From contig NZ_LBJG01000024.1 of the NCBI RefSeq assembly GCF_028128765.1, positions 372,001-436,000 on the forward strand: a DNA stretch of 64,000 bases. Reading direction: 5' to 3'. Source of the stretch: Bradyrhizobium sp. CCBAU 51627. GTDB lineage: Bacteria; Pseudomonadota; Alphaproteobacteria; Rhizobiales; Xanthobacteraceae. Every line of letters begins with the position of its first letter. The stretch's first letter is position 1. The translations under genes and the position numbers were made by a program. Of the stretch, positions 33,679 through 41,600 are shown one piece after another. The notes under the pieces were generated by a model. It was not told the DNA's origin. It saw nothing but the letters and a program-made list of their open reading frames with translations, and did not search any database.

Positions 33679-34694
33679 CAGGGCGCGGCCGGGTCGTCGC
33701 TTCGGGAGCAGGACTGGCGGCACTCGTCGCGCTGCCGTTCGTCTATCGCGATCCCTATCATCTGCACATCCTGGTGCTGATCCTGATCTGGTCGTTCGCC
33801 TACACATCGTGGTCGATGATGGGGCGGTTCGGCCTGGTCTCGCTCGGCCATGGCGGCTTCATGGGGATCGGCGCCTATGTCACGGCATTAATGTGGAACC
33901 ATCTCGGTCTGTCGCCGTGGGTCGGGATTCCTGTCAGCATGGTCGCAGCCGGTGCGCTCGCATTGATCGTCGGCTATCCCTGTTTTCGCTTCCGTATCAC
34001 CGGGCACTATTTCGTGCTGGTGACGCTGGCGCTGTCTGGCATCGTGCTCCAGGTCATCACGGCGACACGCGACTACACCGGCGGCTCGCTGGGCTACACG
34101 CCGAACCGCGCCTCCGGCAACAAGCTTCTGGCTCTCCAATTCGACGACAAGACCACCTGGTATCTGATCGCGCTCGGGGTCTGGCTCGTCGGCATCGTCG
34201 TCTGGCACCTGATCGATCGCGGCATGAGCCGCTACGCGCTGGAGGCGATCTCTGAGGACGAGGACGCTGCGGCAGCCGCCGGCGTCAACGTCACCGCGGA
34301 GAAACTCAAGATCACCCTGATCAGCGCCGTGATGACGGCGCTGGCGGGTGCGATCTATTGCCAGTACCAGATGTTCATCACGCCCGACACGGTCAGCGGC
34401 ATTGCGGTGTCGCTCCAGATGGTGTTCGCGGCCATCGTCGGCGGCCTGTTCGTCTCGCTCGGTCCGACCGTCGGTGCCGTCATCACCATCCTGCTCGCGG
34501 AAACCTTGCGCATCGGCTTCGGCACCAACGCGGTCGGCTGGGACAATCTCGTTTACGGCGTGCTGCTGGTGCTTTTCATCATATTCCTTCCCAAGGGCAT
34601 CCTTGGTAGCCTGCTCGACCGATTGAAGCCGCAACGCAAGGTGTCCCGCGCTCATGAGCAAAAAGCCGTCCAAATCGCTCGCCCAGGAGCTTGA
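33675..34694 (+). CDS. Branched-chain amino-acid-type ABC permease (LivM-like)
   Basis: The 339-residue protein has the LivM signature SLGHGGFMGIGAYVTALMW near residue 56 and the loop SRYALEAISEDEDAAAAAGV. About nine helices are predicted. It overlaps LivH by four bases and its last 41 bases are shared with the start of the PPK2 gene in another frame. The substrate could be an amino acid, urea or an aromatic acid; there is no receptor to decide. Confidence 0.92.
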   Translation: MTGRGRVVASGAGLAALVALPFVYRDPYHLHILVLILIWSFAYTSWSMMGRFGLVSLGHGGFMGIGAYVTALMWNHLGLSPWVGIPVSMVAAGALALIVGYPCFRFRITGHYFVLVTLALSGIVLQVITATRDYTGGSLGYTPNRASGNKLLALQFDDKTTWYLIALGVWLVGIVVWHLIDRGMSRYALEAISEDEDAAAAAGVNVTAEKLKITLISAVMTALAGAIYCQYQMFITPDTVSGIAVSLQMVFAAIVGGLFVSLGPTVGAVITILLAETLRIGFGTNAVGWDNLVYGVLLVLFIIFLPKGILGSLLDRLKPQRKVSRAHEQKAVQIARPGA

Positions 34695-35613
34695 CCGCTA
34701 CATCACGCCATTTCGGCACGATGGAGCCGGCAAGTTTCACCTGAAGGACTACAAGACCAACGAGAGGGGCGATCTGGACAAGGAGACGGCGCAGGAGATT
34801 CTCGACGCCAACAAGAAGCGCCTGATCACGTTTCAGGAGAAGCTCTACGCTCAGGACCGCTGGTCGCTCCTGATCGTCTTCCAGGCGATGGATGCCGCCG
34901 GCAAGGACAGTGCGATCAAGGCGATTTTCGAGGGGATCAACCCGCAGGGCTGCGAAGTCATGGCCTTCAAGGCACCGAGCAGCAAGGAACTCGACCACGA
35001 CTTCCTCTGGCGCCATGTCGTCGCGCTGCCGGAGCGCGGCCGGATCGGCATCTTCAATCGCTCCCATTACGAGGAATGCCTGGTGACGCGCGTGCACCCG
35101 GAGATCCTCGCCAAGGAGAAGCTGCCGCCAAGGCTGGTCACCAAGAACATCTGGAAGGAGCGGTTCGAGGACATCAGCGCATTCGAGCGCTATCTCTGCC
35201 GCAACGGCACCGTGGTGCTGAAGTTCTTCCTCAACGTTTCCAAGGAAGAGCAGCGCCAGCGTTTCCTCGACCGGCTGGAGGAGCCGGCCAAGCAGTGGAA
35301 GTTCTCCATGGACGACATCAAGGAGCGCGCCTTGTGGCCGCGCTATCAGGCGGTCTATCAGGACATCGTGCGGCATACTGCTACGCCTCATGCGCCCTGG
35401 TATGTCGTGCCGGCCGACCACAAATGGTTCGCCCGCGTCGTGATCGGCTCGGTGATCGTCGCAGCGCTGGAAAAGCTGGACCTGCGCTTTCCGCGCGCGG
35501 ACAAGGCCTCGCTGGCGGAGTTCGACAACGTGCGCAAGGCACTGGAGCAAGAAGGGCAGGGGAGCAAGAAGCGGGCGAAAGGAAAAACGCGAAAACAACC
35601 CCATGCACAGTAG
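34654..35613 (+). CDS. Polyphosphate kinase 2 family protein
   Basis: PPK2 enzymes move phosphate between polyphosphate and nucleotides. The 319-residue protein has a P-loop kinase core with Walker A DAAGKDSAIK at 80-89, the basic lid segment ending HVVALPERGRIGIFNRSHYE, and the family's RVHPEILAKE. The basic C-terminal tail (KKRAKGKTRKQ) may bind polyphosphate. It starts within livM (41-base overlap), an unusual placement but supported by an AAGG element upstream. Whether it makes ADP or ATP cannot be read here. Confidence 0.88.
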   Translation: MSKKPSKSLAQELDRYITPFRHDGAGKFHLKDYKTNERGDLDKETAQEILDANKKRLITFQEKLYAQDRWSLLIVFQAMDAAGKDSAIKAIFEGINPQGCEVMAFKAPSSKELDHDFLWRHVVALPERGRIGIFNRSHYEECLVTRVHPEILAKEKLPPRLVTKNIWKERFEDISAFERYLCRNGTVVLKFFLNVSKEEQRQRFLDRLEEPAKQWKFSMDDIKERALWPRYQAVYQDIVRHTATPHAPWYVVPADHKWFARVVIGSVIVAALEKLDLRFPRADKASLAEFDNVRKALEQEGQGSKKRAKGKTRKQPHAQ

Positions 35614-35669
35614 CCGGCGGCAGCAGAATCAACCGCTTGTTCCGACTATTCGGATTTTATGAAATTTGG

Positions 35670-35699
35670 TTGACGCGTCGGGCAAAACAGAAGCATAAT
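35670..35699 (+). promoter_or_regulatory. Strong sigma-70-type promoter upstream of the MscS-like gene
   Basis: TTGACG at 35670-35675, 18 bases, then CATAAT at 35694-35699. The AT-rich context GAAATTTGG before the -35 box strengthens it. Transcription from about 35706 would give a leader of some 465 bases before the channel gene, long enough for a small gene or an RNA element. Confidence 0.6.
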
Positions 35700-35806
35700 G
35701 CCAACATCCGCACGTGTCGTGATGGCGACTGTCGCGGAACAGGCGTGCAAATGTGATGCGGCAGCCCATTGATCCGCGCTTGACAGTTTTGTGTCGGGGG
35801 AGGACC

Positions 35807-35929
35807 ATGCGTGCGGTCGCAACCAAGCGACGCGTAACGTCCACTCAAGAGCAAGGGGAGGTCTATGACACCACCTCCGCAAATCCAGCCGCGTTAATTG
35901 CGATGGAGCTCGTTCGGACTATCGCATAG
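35807..35929 (+). CDS. Candidate 40-residue small protein
   Basis: The frame starts at an ATG three bases after GGGGGAGG and encodes a basic N-terminus (TKRRVTS) followed by a mixed polar and aliphatic tail ending in MELVRTIA. It lies about 100 bases after a strong promoter. The ribosome-binding site is closer to the start than ideal and I recognise no family, so this is only a candidate. The remaining leader, 35930-36172, shows one perfect 7-bp hairpin (GGATCGG with CCGATCC, 36080-36104) and nothing else I can name. Confidence 0.3.
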   Translation: MRAVATKRRVTSTQEQGEVYDTTSANPAALIAMELVRTIA

Positions 35930-36172
35930 CGGCGGAAACCGCGAACGGCACGCCGGGTCAAGGTTTAGAGGGCTGCATCAGTGAGGCAAAGCCCCTACCT
36001 GCCCGGCGCTGTGCGTTTGGGACCCCCCAAAGCGGCAAATGCCAAGACATTGTCGTCTGGTCGGCAAACTTCCGACACAGGATCGGGGCGAATAGCGCCG
36101 ATCCGACATGACGCAGTGCTTCGCGCGGTCACGATTCCGCCGGCGCATTTCATTTACTTTTGGGGAATCCGC

Positions 36173-38503
36173 GTGTCGCATAAGCTTGCCTCGGCGTTTC
36201 TCGCTGTCTTCTTTCTGGCCATTTCGTCATTCTCTTCAGCCCACGCAGAGCCGCCTGCGCCGGTCGCCAACAGCGCTGCCGCGCTCTCGCCTGACGAGGC
36301 CAGGCGCGCACTGGAAACGCTTCAGGACGACCAGAAGCGCGCACGGATGATCGACACGCTGCGCGCGATCGCGAATGCGTCGGGTCCGCAGCAGCCTGTG
36401 CCCGAACAGAAATCGCCGATCCCGCTGTCGGCTGATGGCCTCGGCGCGCAGCTTTTGCTCACGGTGTCGGAGGAGATCGGCGAAATTTCGCGCGATGTCG
36501 CGGACATGGCGCGGACGCTTACGCATTTTTGGGCGTTCTATTACTGGATCGTACGGACCGCCAATGATCCCGAGGCCTCTAATCTCCTGATCGAGATCGC
36601 CTGGAAGCTGGCGCTGGTGTTCGGCTGCGCGCTCGCGGCCGAATGGGTTGGCGTCCGCCTGATCCGGCGTCCGGTCGCTTTTCTTGAAGGGCACGTGCCG
36701 CAGAGCGCACGGCTGGCGGCGCGGACGCTGCCCATTGCCGATCCGCCGCCCTCGGTCGTGGATGTCACCCCCGAGCCTGAATTGCACAAGCACCGGCACA
36801 GTCTCGCGCGCGTCTGGCAGCTGTTGCTGCGGCTGCCCTTTGTCCTGGGACGGCTGTTGCTCGAGCTGCTCCCGGTCATCGTTTTCGTCGGTCTCGCGAC
36901 CGCTTTGCTCGGCACGGAAATCGGCGAGCCCGCCACGGTTCGTCTCGTCATCCTCGCGGTGGTCAACGCCTATGCATTCTCTCGCGGGCTCATTTGCGTG
37001 GTCCGTGCGCTGGCCGGGCCGTTCGGCTTGTTTCCGGTGCGCGCCGAGACGGCCGCTTATATCGAGATCTGGGCGCGCCGCATCGTCGGCGTCGCCGTAT
37101 CAGGCATCGCCTTTGCCAATGTGGCGCTGCTGCTCGGCCTGCATCGCGCCGGTTACGCTGCGCTGGTGCGCATGGTGATGCTGGTGGTGCATTTGTTCGT
37201 CGTCGTCATCATCCTGCAATGCCGCCGCCAGGTCGCCGATGCCATCCGCGCGCCGGCGGAACGGCAGGGCATGGCCGCGCGCCTGCGCAACCGCATTGCC
37301 GGTGGCTGGCATTATCTGGCCATCGCGCTCGATCTGGCGCTGTGGGCGGTCTGGGCGCTGAACATCCATAACGGCTACTCGCTGCTGTTGCAGTATTTCG
37401 TCGGCACCATCGCGGTCGTCCTGATCACGCGGGTGGTCATCATGGTGACGCTGAGCCTGATCGACCGCGGCTTCCGGATCCAGCCGGAGATCCTCCAGCG
37501 CTTTCCGGGACTGGAGGTCCGCGCCAATCGCTATCTGCCGCTGCTGCGCAAGATCGTCTCCTCAGTGATCGCGTTCATCGGCTTCGTTGCCGTGCTCGAG
37601 GTCTGGGGCATCGACGCCATTGTGTGGTTCTATGGTGGTCAGATCGGCAGCCGCCTGCTTTCGGCCGTGGCGACGATCGGCGTCGCCGCGGTGATCGCTG
37701 CTGCAATCTGGGAGGCCAGCAATGCGCTGCTGGACCGGCAGATCAATACGCTGTCGCGCGATGGACATTATGCCCGGGCGGCACGCCTGCGCACCTTCCA
37801 GCCGATGCTGCGAACCGCGCTGCTGTGCCTGATCGCCACCGTGGTCGGCCTCACGGCGCTGAGCGAGATCGGTGTCAATGTCGCGCCGCTGCTCGCAGGT
37901 GCCGGCATCGTCGGCATCGCCATCGGCTTCGGCTCGCAGAAGCTGGTGCAGGATCTCATCACCGGTCTGTTCCTGCTGCTGGAGAACACGGTCCAGGTCG
38001 GCGACACCGTCAGCGTGTCGGGGCTGTCAGGTGTGGTCGAGAACGTCTCGATCCGCACCATCCGCCTGCGCGCCGGGGACGGCGCCGTGCACATCGTGCC
38101 GTTCAGCGCGGTGACGACCATCACCAATGCCAGCCGCGGCGCCGGCAATGCGTCGGTGAGTGTCAATGTCGCCTACAAGGAAGATACCGACCGCGCCGGC
38201 CAGATCCTCAAGGAGATCGTCGAGGAGATGCGCCGCGAGACGGAATTCCGCCCGCTGATCCGCGGCGATCTCGAGCTCTGGGGCATCGACAAGGTCGACG
38301 GTGCGATGGTGTCGATCGTCGGCCAGATCCGCTGCACCGAGGCGGGCCGCTGGCCGGTGCAGCGCGAGTTCAACCGCCGCATGAAGCAACGCTTCCAGCA
38401 GCACGGCATCGAGGTCGCGTCCGCGACCCAGACCATCTTGTTGCACGTCGCGCCGCCGGCAGATCATGCCGCAAGCCTCACGCCGCGGCGGGCCGCCGGA
38501 TAG
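36173..38503 (+). CDS. Large MscS-family mechanosensitive channel
   Basis: The 776-residue protein has a signal peptide (AISSFSSAHA, about residue 22), a periplasmic helical region of 130 residues, and several membrane helices between about 140 and 560. The MscS core follows, with the pore helix LLAGAGIVGIAIGFGSQKLV near residue 575 and the beta domain with ENTVQVGDTV. Such channels release solutes under osmotic down-shock. The GTG start was chosen because GGGGAA sits five bases upstream and the signal peptide begins right there; the frame is open 64 codons further without either feature. Confidence 0.88.
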   Translation: MSHKLASAFLAVFFLAISSFSSAHAEPPAPVANSAAALSPDEARRALETLQDDQKRARMIDTLRAIANASGPQQPVPEQKSPIPLSADGLGAQLLLTVSEEIGEISRDVADMARTLTHFWAFYYWIVRTANDPEASNLLIEIAWKLALVFGCALAAEWVGVRLIRRPVAFLEGHVPQSARLAARTLPIADPPPSVVDVTPEPELHKHRHSLARVWQLLLRLPFVLGRLLLELLPVIVFVGLATALLGTEIGEPATVRLVILAVVNAYAFSRGLICVVRALAGPFGLFPVRAETAAYIEIWARRIVGVAVSGIAFANVALLLGLHRAGYAALVRMVMLVVHLFVVVIILQCRRQVADAIRAPAERQGMAARLRNRIAGGWHYLAIALDLALWAVWALNIHNGYSLLLQYFVGTIAVVLITRVVIMVTLSLIDRGFRIQPEILQRFPGLEVRANRYLPLLRKIVSSVIAFIGFVAVLEVWGIDAIVWFYGGQIGSRLLSAVATIGVAAVIAAAIWEASNALLDRQINTLSRDGHYARAARLRTFQPMLRTALLCLIATVVGLTALSEIGVNVAPLLAGAGIVGIAIGFGSQKLVQDLITGLFLLLENTVQVGDTVSVSGLSGVVENVSIRTIRLRAGDGAVHIVPFSAVTTITNASRGAGNASVSVNVAYKEDTDRAGQILKEIVEEMRRETEFRPLIRGDLELWGIDKVDGAMVSIVGQIRCTEAGRWPVQREFNRRMKQRFQQHGIEVASATQTILLHVAPPADHAASLTPRRAAG

Positions 38504-38530
38504 CGGTCCGGTCAACTGCCTTGCCGCGGC

Positions 38531-38884
38531 GCGGATCCTGCCATCATCGATCTCGTCGCCGGACAGATCGATATCATGACCTCGCCGACGCGCCTTGCGC
38601 CCGACATCCCGACCGTTGATGAGGCGGGCCTGCCCGGGCTTTATATTTCCTATTGGCACGGCATCTGGGCACCGAAGAACACGCCGAAGGAGATCGTCAC
38701 AAAGCTCAATGCGGCGATCGTCTCGGCTCTTGCCGACCCGTTCGTGAAGCAGCGCTTTGCCGAGCTGGGCCAGGAGATTCCGCCGGCGGACCAGCAAGCA
38801 CCAGCCGCGCTCGGTGCTTTTCAGAAGGCCGAGATCGAGAAATGGTGGCCCGTCGTGAAGGCGGCGGATATCAAGCCGGAATGA
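38531..38884 (+). pseudogene. tctC/Bug-type receptor remnant with internal deletion
   Basis: The frame begins with DPAIIDLVAGQIDIM, the middle of a Bug/TctC solute receptor, and then jumps directly to the segment SPTRLAPDIPTVDEAGLPG. In intact receptors about 20-25 residues (the AAASLPQ-like loop to KAYAVT) lie between these blocks. The C-terminal 90 residues (YWHGIWAPKNTPKEIV to the end) are whole. The N-terminal half is absent and no start codon or ribosome-binding site is present, so it is a fossil. It lies right after the channel gene. Confidence 0.7.
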
Positions 38885-38909
38885 CGCTGTTGCGGCATAT
38901 CAATCCCTC

Positions 38910-38943
38910 ATCCTCCCGCGAAGCGGGCGTCTCGAAGGATGCG
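38910..38943. repeat. Palindromic repeat, CATCCT...AGGATG type
   Basis: CATCCT and AGGATG ends flank a CCCGC-GAA-GCGGG hairpin and a TCTCGAA element. The pattern resembles dispersed palindromic repeats of Bradyrhizobium genomes. Confidence 0.6.
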
Positions 38944-38965
38944 CCACAGGAGAAATAGGGGCCTT

Positions 38966-39007
38966 TCATGGTTCGAGATGGCGCTGACGCGCCTCCTCAC
39001 CATGAGG
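38966..39007. repeat. Second palindromic repeat, TTCATGG...CCATGAGG type
   Basis: CATGGTTCGAGA and TCACCATGAGG ends flank a GGCGC-TGAC-GCGCC hairpin. It is related in design to the repeat 23 bases upstream. The rest of the gap between the channel and malic-enzyme genes shows only the receptor remnant and the probable malic enzyme promoter region. Confidence 0.55.
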
Positions 39008-39150
39008 AGTAAGAGTTAACCTTTTGCCGCGCGCGAAAATCTCGCTGCGGTGCGAGATCACAATCATCCCGCGCCTCGCTCGGTCCTTGATCTCAATTGA
39101 GCGGTGGCCGACAATGTTGTGGTTCAATGTGAAGCTTCCTGGGGGAATTC

Positions 39151-40803
39151 GTGAATAGACCTGCCCGCGTCCTTGCCCAACCGACCTTGTCCGATTCTGC
39201 ACGTGGCATGACGCTGCTGCGCGATCCCTTGCTCAACAGGGGCACGGCCTTCACCGAGGCGGAGCGCGCCAAGTTCGGCCTGCGCGGTCTGCTGCCGCCT
39301 TGCGTGCTGACGATGGAGACGCAAGCTCAGCGCGTGCTGACCAATCTGCGCGCGCTGCCGACCGACCTTGAAAAATACGTCGCTCTGAATGCGTTGCATG
39401 ACCGCAACGAGGCGCTGTTCTTCCGCGTCGTCGTCGACAATCTCGACGAGATCCAGCCGATTATCTACACGCCGACGGTCGGGCTCGCCTGCCAGAAATA
39501 CGGCCTGATCTTCCAGCGTCCACGCGGCATGTTCATTTCCTCGCGCGATCGCGGTCAGATCGCCGACATCCTGAAGAACTGGCCTTATCCAGCCAAGCTG
39601 ATCGTCGTGACGGATGGTGAACGCATTCTCGGCCTCGGCGATCTCGGCGCAAATGGCATGGGCATTCCGGTCGGAAAGCTCTCGCTCTATTCGGCCTGCG
39701 CCGGTGTGCATCCCGAACAGTGCCTGCCTATCGTGCTCGACGTCGGCACCAACAACGAAGAGCTGCTGAGCGATCCCTATTATCTCGGCCTGCGCGAGCG
39801 ACGCCTCACCGGGGACGCTTATGACAGCTTCGTCGACGAATTCATGACCGCCGCGCGAAAGACCTTTCCCGGCGTGCTGATCCAGTTCGAGGATTTCGCC
39901 AATCATTCCGCGTTCAAGCTGCTGCACAAATACCGGGACGAGACTTGCGTCTTCAACGACGACATCCAGGGCACCGCGGCGGTCGCGCTCGCCGGCCTGT
40001 TCTCGGCGCTGAAGGTGAGTGGCGGCAAGCTCCGGGACCAGCGCATCCTGTTCCTCGGCGCGGGCGAGGCGGCGACCGGCATCGCCGATCTGGTCGTGTC
40101 GGCCATGATGGCGGAGGGCGCGACGGAAGCCGAGGCGCTTCGCCGCAACTGGCTGGTGGATTCCCGCGGCCTGGTCGTCAGCGGCCGCGAGGGACTCTCC
40201 GGTCACAAGCTCCGTTATGCGCATACGGACCAGGCTCCGATCGCCGACTTCCTGACCGCGATCAAGACGCTGAAGCCGACGGCGATCATCGGCGTTGCCG
40301 CGGTCGGCGGCGCCTTCACGCCTGATGTACTCAAGATGATGGCGGAGCTCAATGAGCGGCCGATCGTGTTCGCCCTGTCCAATCCGACCTCGAAGGCCGA
40401 ATGCTCGGCAGAGGATGCTTATCGCTACACCGAGGGCCGCGCATTGTTTGCGTGCGGCAGTCCCTATGATCCGGTCAAGCTGGACGGCCGCATCTTCGTG
40501 CCGCGCCAGGGCAACAACTCGTACATCTTCCCCGGCGTCGGTCTCGGCGTGATCGCGAGCGGATCGCGGCTCGTGACCGACGAGATGTTCATGGCGGCGG
40601 CCCATACGCTGGCCAATTGCGTCGGCAGGGAGGACCTGGATCAGGGCAGCCTCTATCCGGCGCTGCCCCGCATCCGCGAGGTGTCGGTGCGCATTGCGGC
40701 TGCCGTCGCGGACGTCGCCTTTCAGCGCGGGCTCGCCGACGGACCTGCGCCCAACGACGTCAAGGCCTTGGTCCAATCGCAAATGTACGAGCCGATGTAT
40801 TGA
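39151..40803 (+). CDS. NAD(P)-dependent malic enzyme
   Basis: Malic enzyme decarboxylates malate to pyruvate. The 550-residue protein is of the long-N-terminus (MaeA/eukaryote-like) type: the catalytic tyrosine is in IIYTPTVGLAC, the metal-binding region in FEDFANHSAFKLL and FNDDIQGTAAVAL, and the dinucleotide site in FLGAGEAATGIAD. It starts at GTG with GGGGGAA close upstream. It is distinct from the phosphotransacetylase-fused rhizobial enzymes Dme/Tme, which are about 770 residues. Cofactor preference is not decidable by eye. Confidence 0.93.
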   Translation: MNRPARVLAQPTLSDSARGMTLLRDPLLNRGTAFTEAERAKFGLRGLLPPCVLTMETQAQRVLTNLRALPTDLEKYVALNALHDRNEALFFRVVVDNLDEIQPIIYTPTVGLACQKYGLIFQRPRGMFISSRDRGQIADILKNWPYPAKLIVVTDGERILGLGDLGANGMGIPVGKLSLYSACAGVHPEQCLPIVLDVGTNNEELLSDPYYLGLRERRLTGDAYDSFVDEFMTAARKTFPGVLIQFEDFANHSAFKLLHKYRDETCVFNDDIQGTAAVALAGLFSALKVSGGKLRDQRILFLGAGEAATGIADLVVSAMMAEGATEAEALRRNWLVDSRGLVVSGREGLSGHKLRYAHTDQAPIADFLTAIKTLKPTAIIGVAAVGGAFTPDVLKMMAELNERPIVFALSNPTSKAECSAEDAYRYTEGRALFACGSPYDPVKLDGRIFVPRQGNNSYIFPGVGLGVIASGSRLVTDEMFMAAAHTLANCVGREDLDQGSLYPALPRIREVSVRIAAAVADVAFQRGLADGPAPNDVKALVQSQMYEPMY

Positions 40804-40972
40804 GGCTCGCGATTCTGGCGTGGACTCGTAAAGGCGCAGACGTCCGGGCTGGGATCTAAGCAGAAATGTTTGGTCAAGCAGAGCATTGCCGGTTTTGGCC
40901 CATCGTGTCGATATCGGAAGGTCCGCTCTTCCGGCGAATAGGGGAAAACCGGACGACATCTCTAATGAAAGC

Positions 40973-40999
40973 ACTCCCGTCGAGCAGCTCGACGGGAGT
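40973..40999. terminator. Perfect 12-bp hairpin between convergent genes
   Basis: ACTCCCGTCGAG and CTCGACGGGAGT are exact complements around a 3-base CAG loop; GAAAG and CTTTC just outside could extend the stem. It lies between the malic enzyme gene and the oppositely oriented cupin gene, so it may terminate both, although no long T run follows. Confidence 0.55.
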
Positions 41000-41032
41000 T
41001 GGCACTTTCAAGAACGACGATCGGCCGCCGAT

Positions 41033-41479
41033 TTACGGCACTCTGGCATCCATCTCGGGATACAGAACCACACTTTCCTGTGCAGTGGGTTCGTTGCGTG
41101 TACCGATACAGACCGCAGGTTTCTCTCCCCGGTTCACGGCAACATGCAGCACGTTGGCCGGAATGTAGATGTAGTCGCCCGGCCCCACCAACTCGCGATG
41201 CTGTAGCTGATCTCCGGTCCATACCTCGAGTTCGCCGTTGAGCAGATAGAGCGCAGTCTCGTGGCGCTCATGCACGTGCGCTTTGGTTCGCGCACTTGCC
41301 GGAAGCGTCACGATTCCGAGAAACAGGACCTTCGAGCCGACGGTCTCCGCGCTCACGCCCGGTTCGTAGTCAGATCCCTGTTCCGACCTGTATTTGGCAC
41401 CTGACCTGACCACGGACGCCTTCTGGGCGGCCCCGACCCGCATGCCTTCTGACCTGGTGATTTCGCTTACCGATGCCAT
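41033..41479 (-). CDS. Cupin-domain protein, probably cytosolic
   Basis: The 148-residue single-domain cupin has motif 1 HVHERHETALYLLNGELEVW, with two His and a Glu for metal binding, and motif 2 PGDYIYIPANVLH. No signal peptide is present. It is transcribed divergently from a winged-helix/TolB/TPR regulator 121 bases away and is its likely target. The substrate is unknown; such small cupins act as isomerases, dioxygenases or binding proteins. GGAGGA precedes the start on the minus strand. Confidence 0.82.
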   Translation of the reverse strand: MASVSEITRSEGMRVGAAQKASVVRSGAKYRSEQGSDYEPGVSAETVGSKVLFLGIVTLPASARTKAHVHERHETALYLLNGELEVWTGDQLQHRELVGPGDYIYIPANVLHVAVNRGEKPAVCIGTRNEPTAQESVVLYPEMDARVP

Positions 41480-41558
41480 GAAATCCTCCTGTTCGGTGTC
41501 ATGGAAACAACGAGCACAGGATCGCTGAGCCGCTCACTAAAAGTCTTGAATGGATCGC

Positions 41559-41588
41559 CGAAAACTTCCGAAATCTTGCGAACTTAGC
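41559..41588. promoter_or_regulatory. Three tandem decamers between the cupin and the winged-helix regulator
   Basis: CGAAAACTTC, CGAAATCTTG and CGAACTTAGC follow one another without gaps, each starting CGAA and carrying CTT or ACTT. Ten-base spacing puts every copy on the same face of the helix, as for OmpR-type winged-helix binding sites. They end 12 bases before the regulator start. Confidence 0.45.
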
Positions 41589-41600
41589 TAAACTGCGCGA

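Noticed and set aside
35780..35808. Second TTGACA promoter at the small ORF
   Set aside because: The matching -10 position (GACCAT) is poor and would lie on the start codon; the promoter at 35670 explains the region better.
41086..41250. Reading the cupin region as part of a plus-strand gene
   Set aside because: The plus-strand frames are short and have no motifs, while the minus-strand frame gives a clear cupin with ribosome-binding site.
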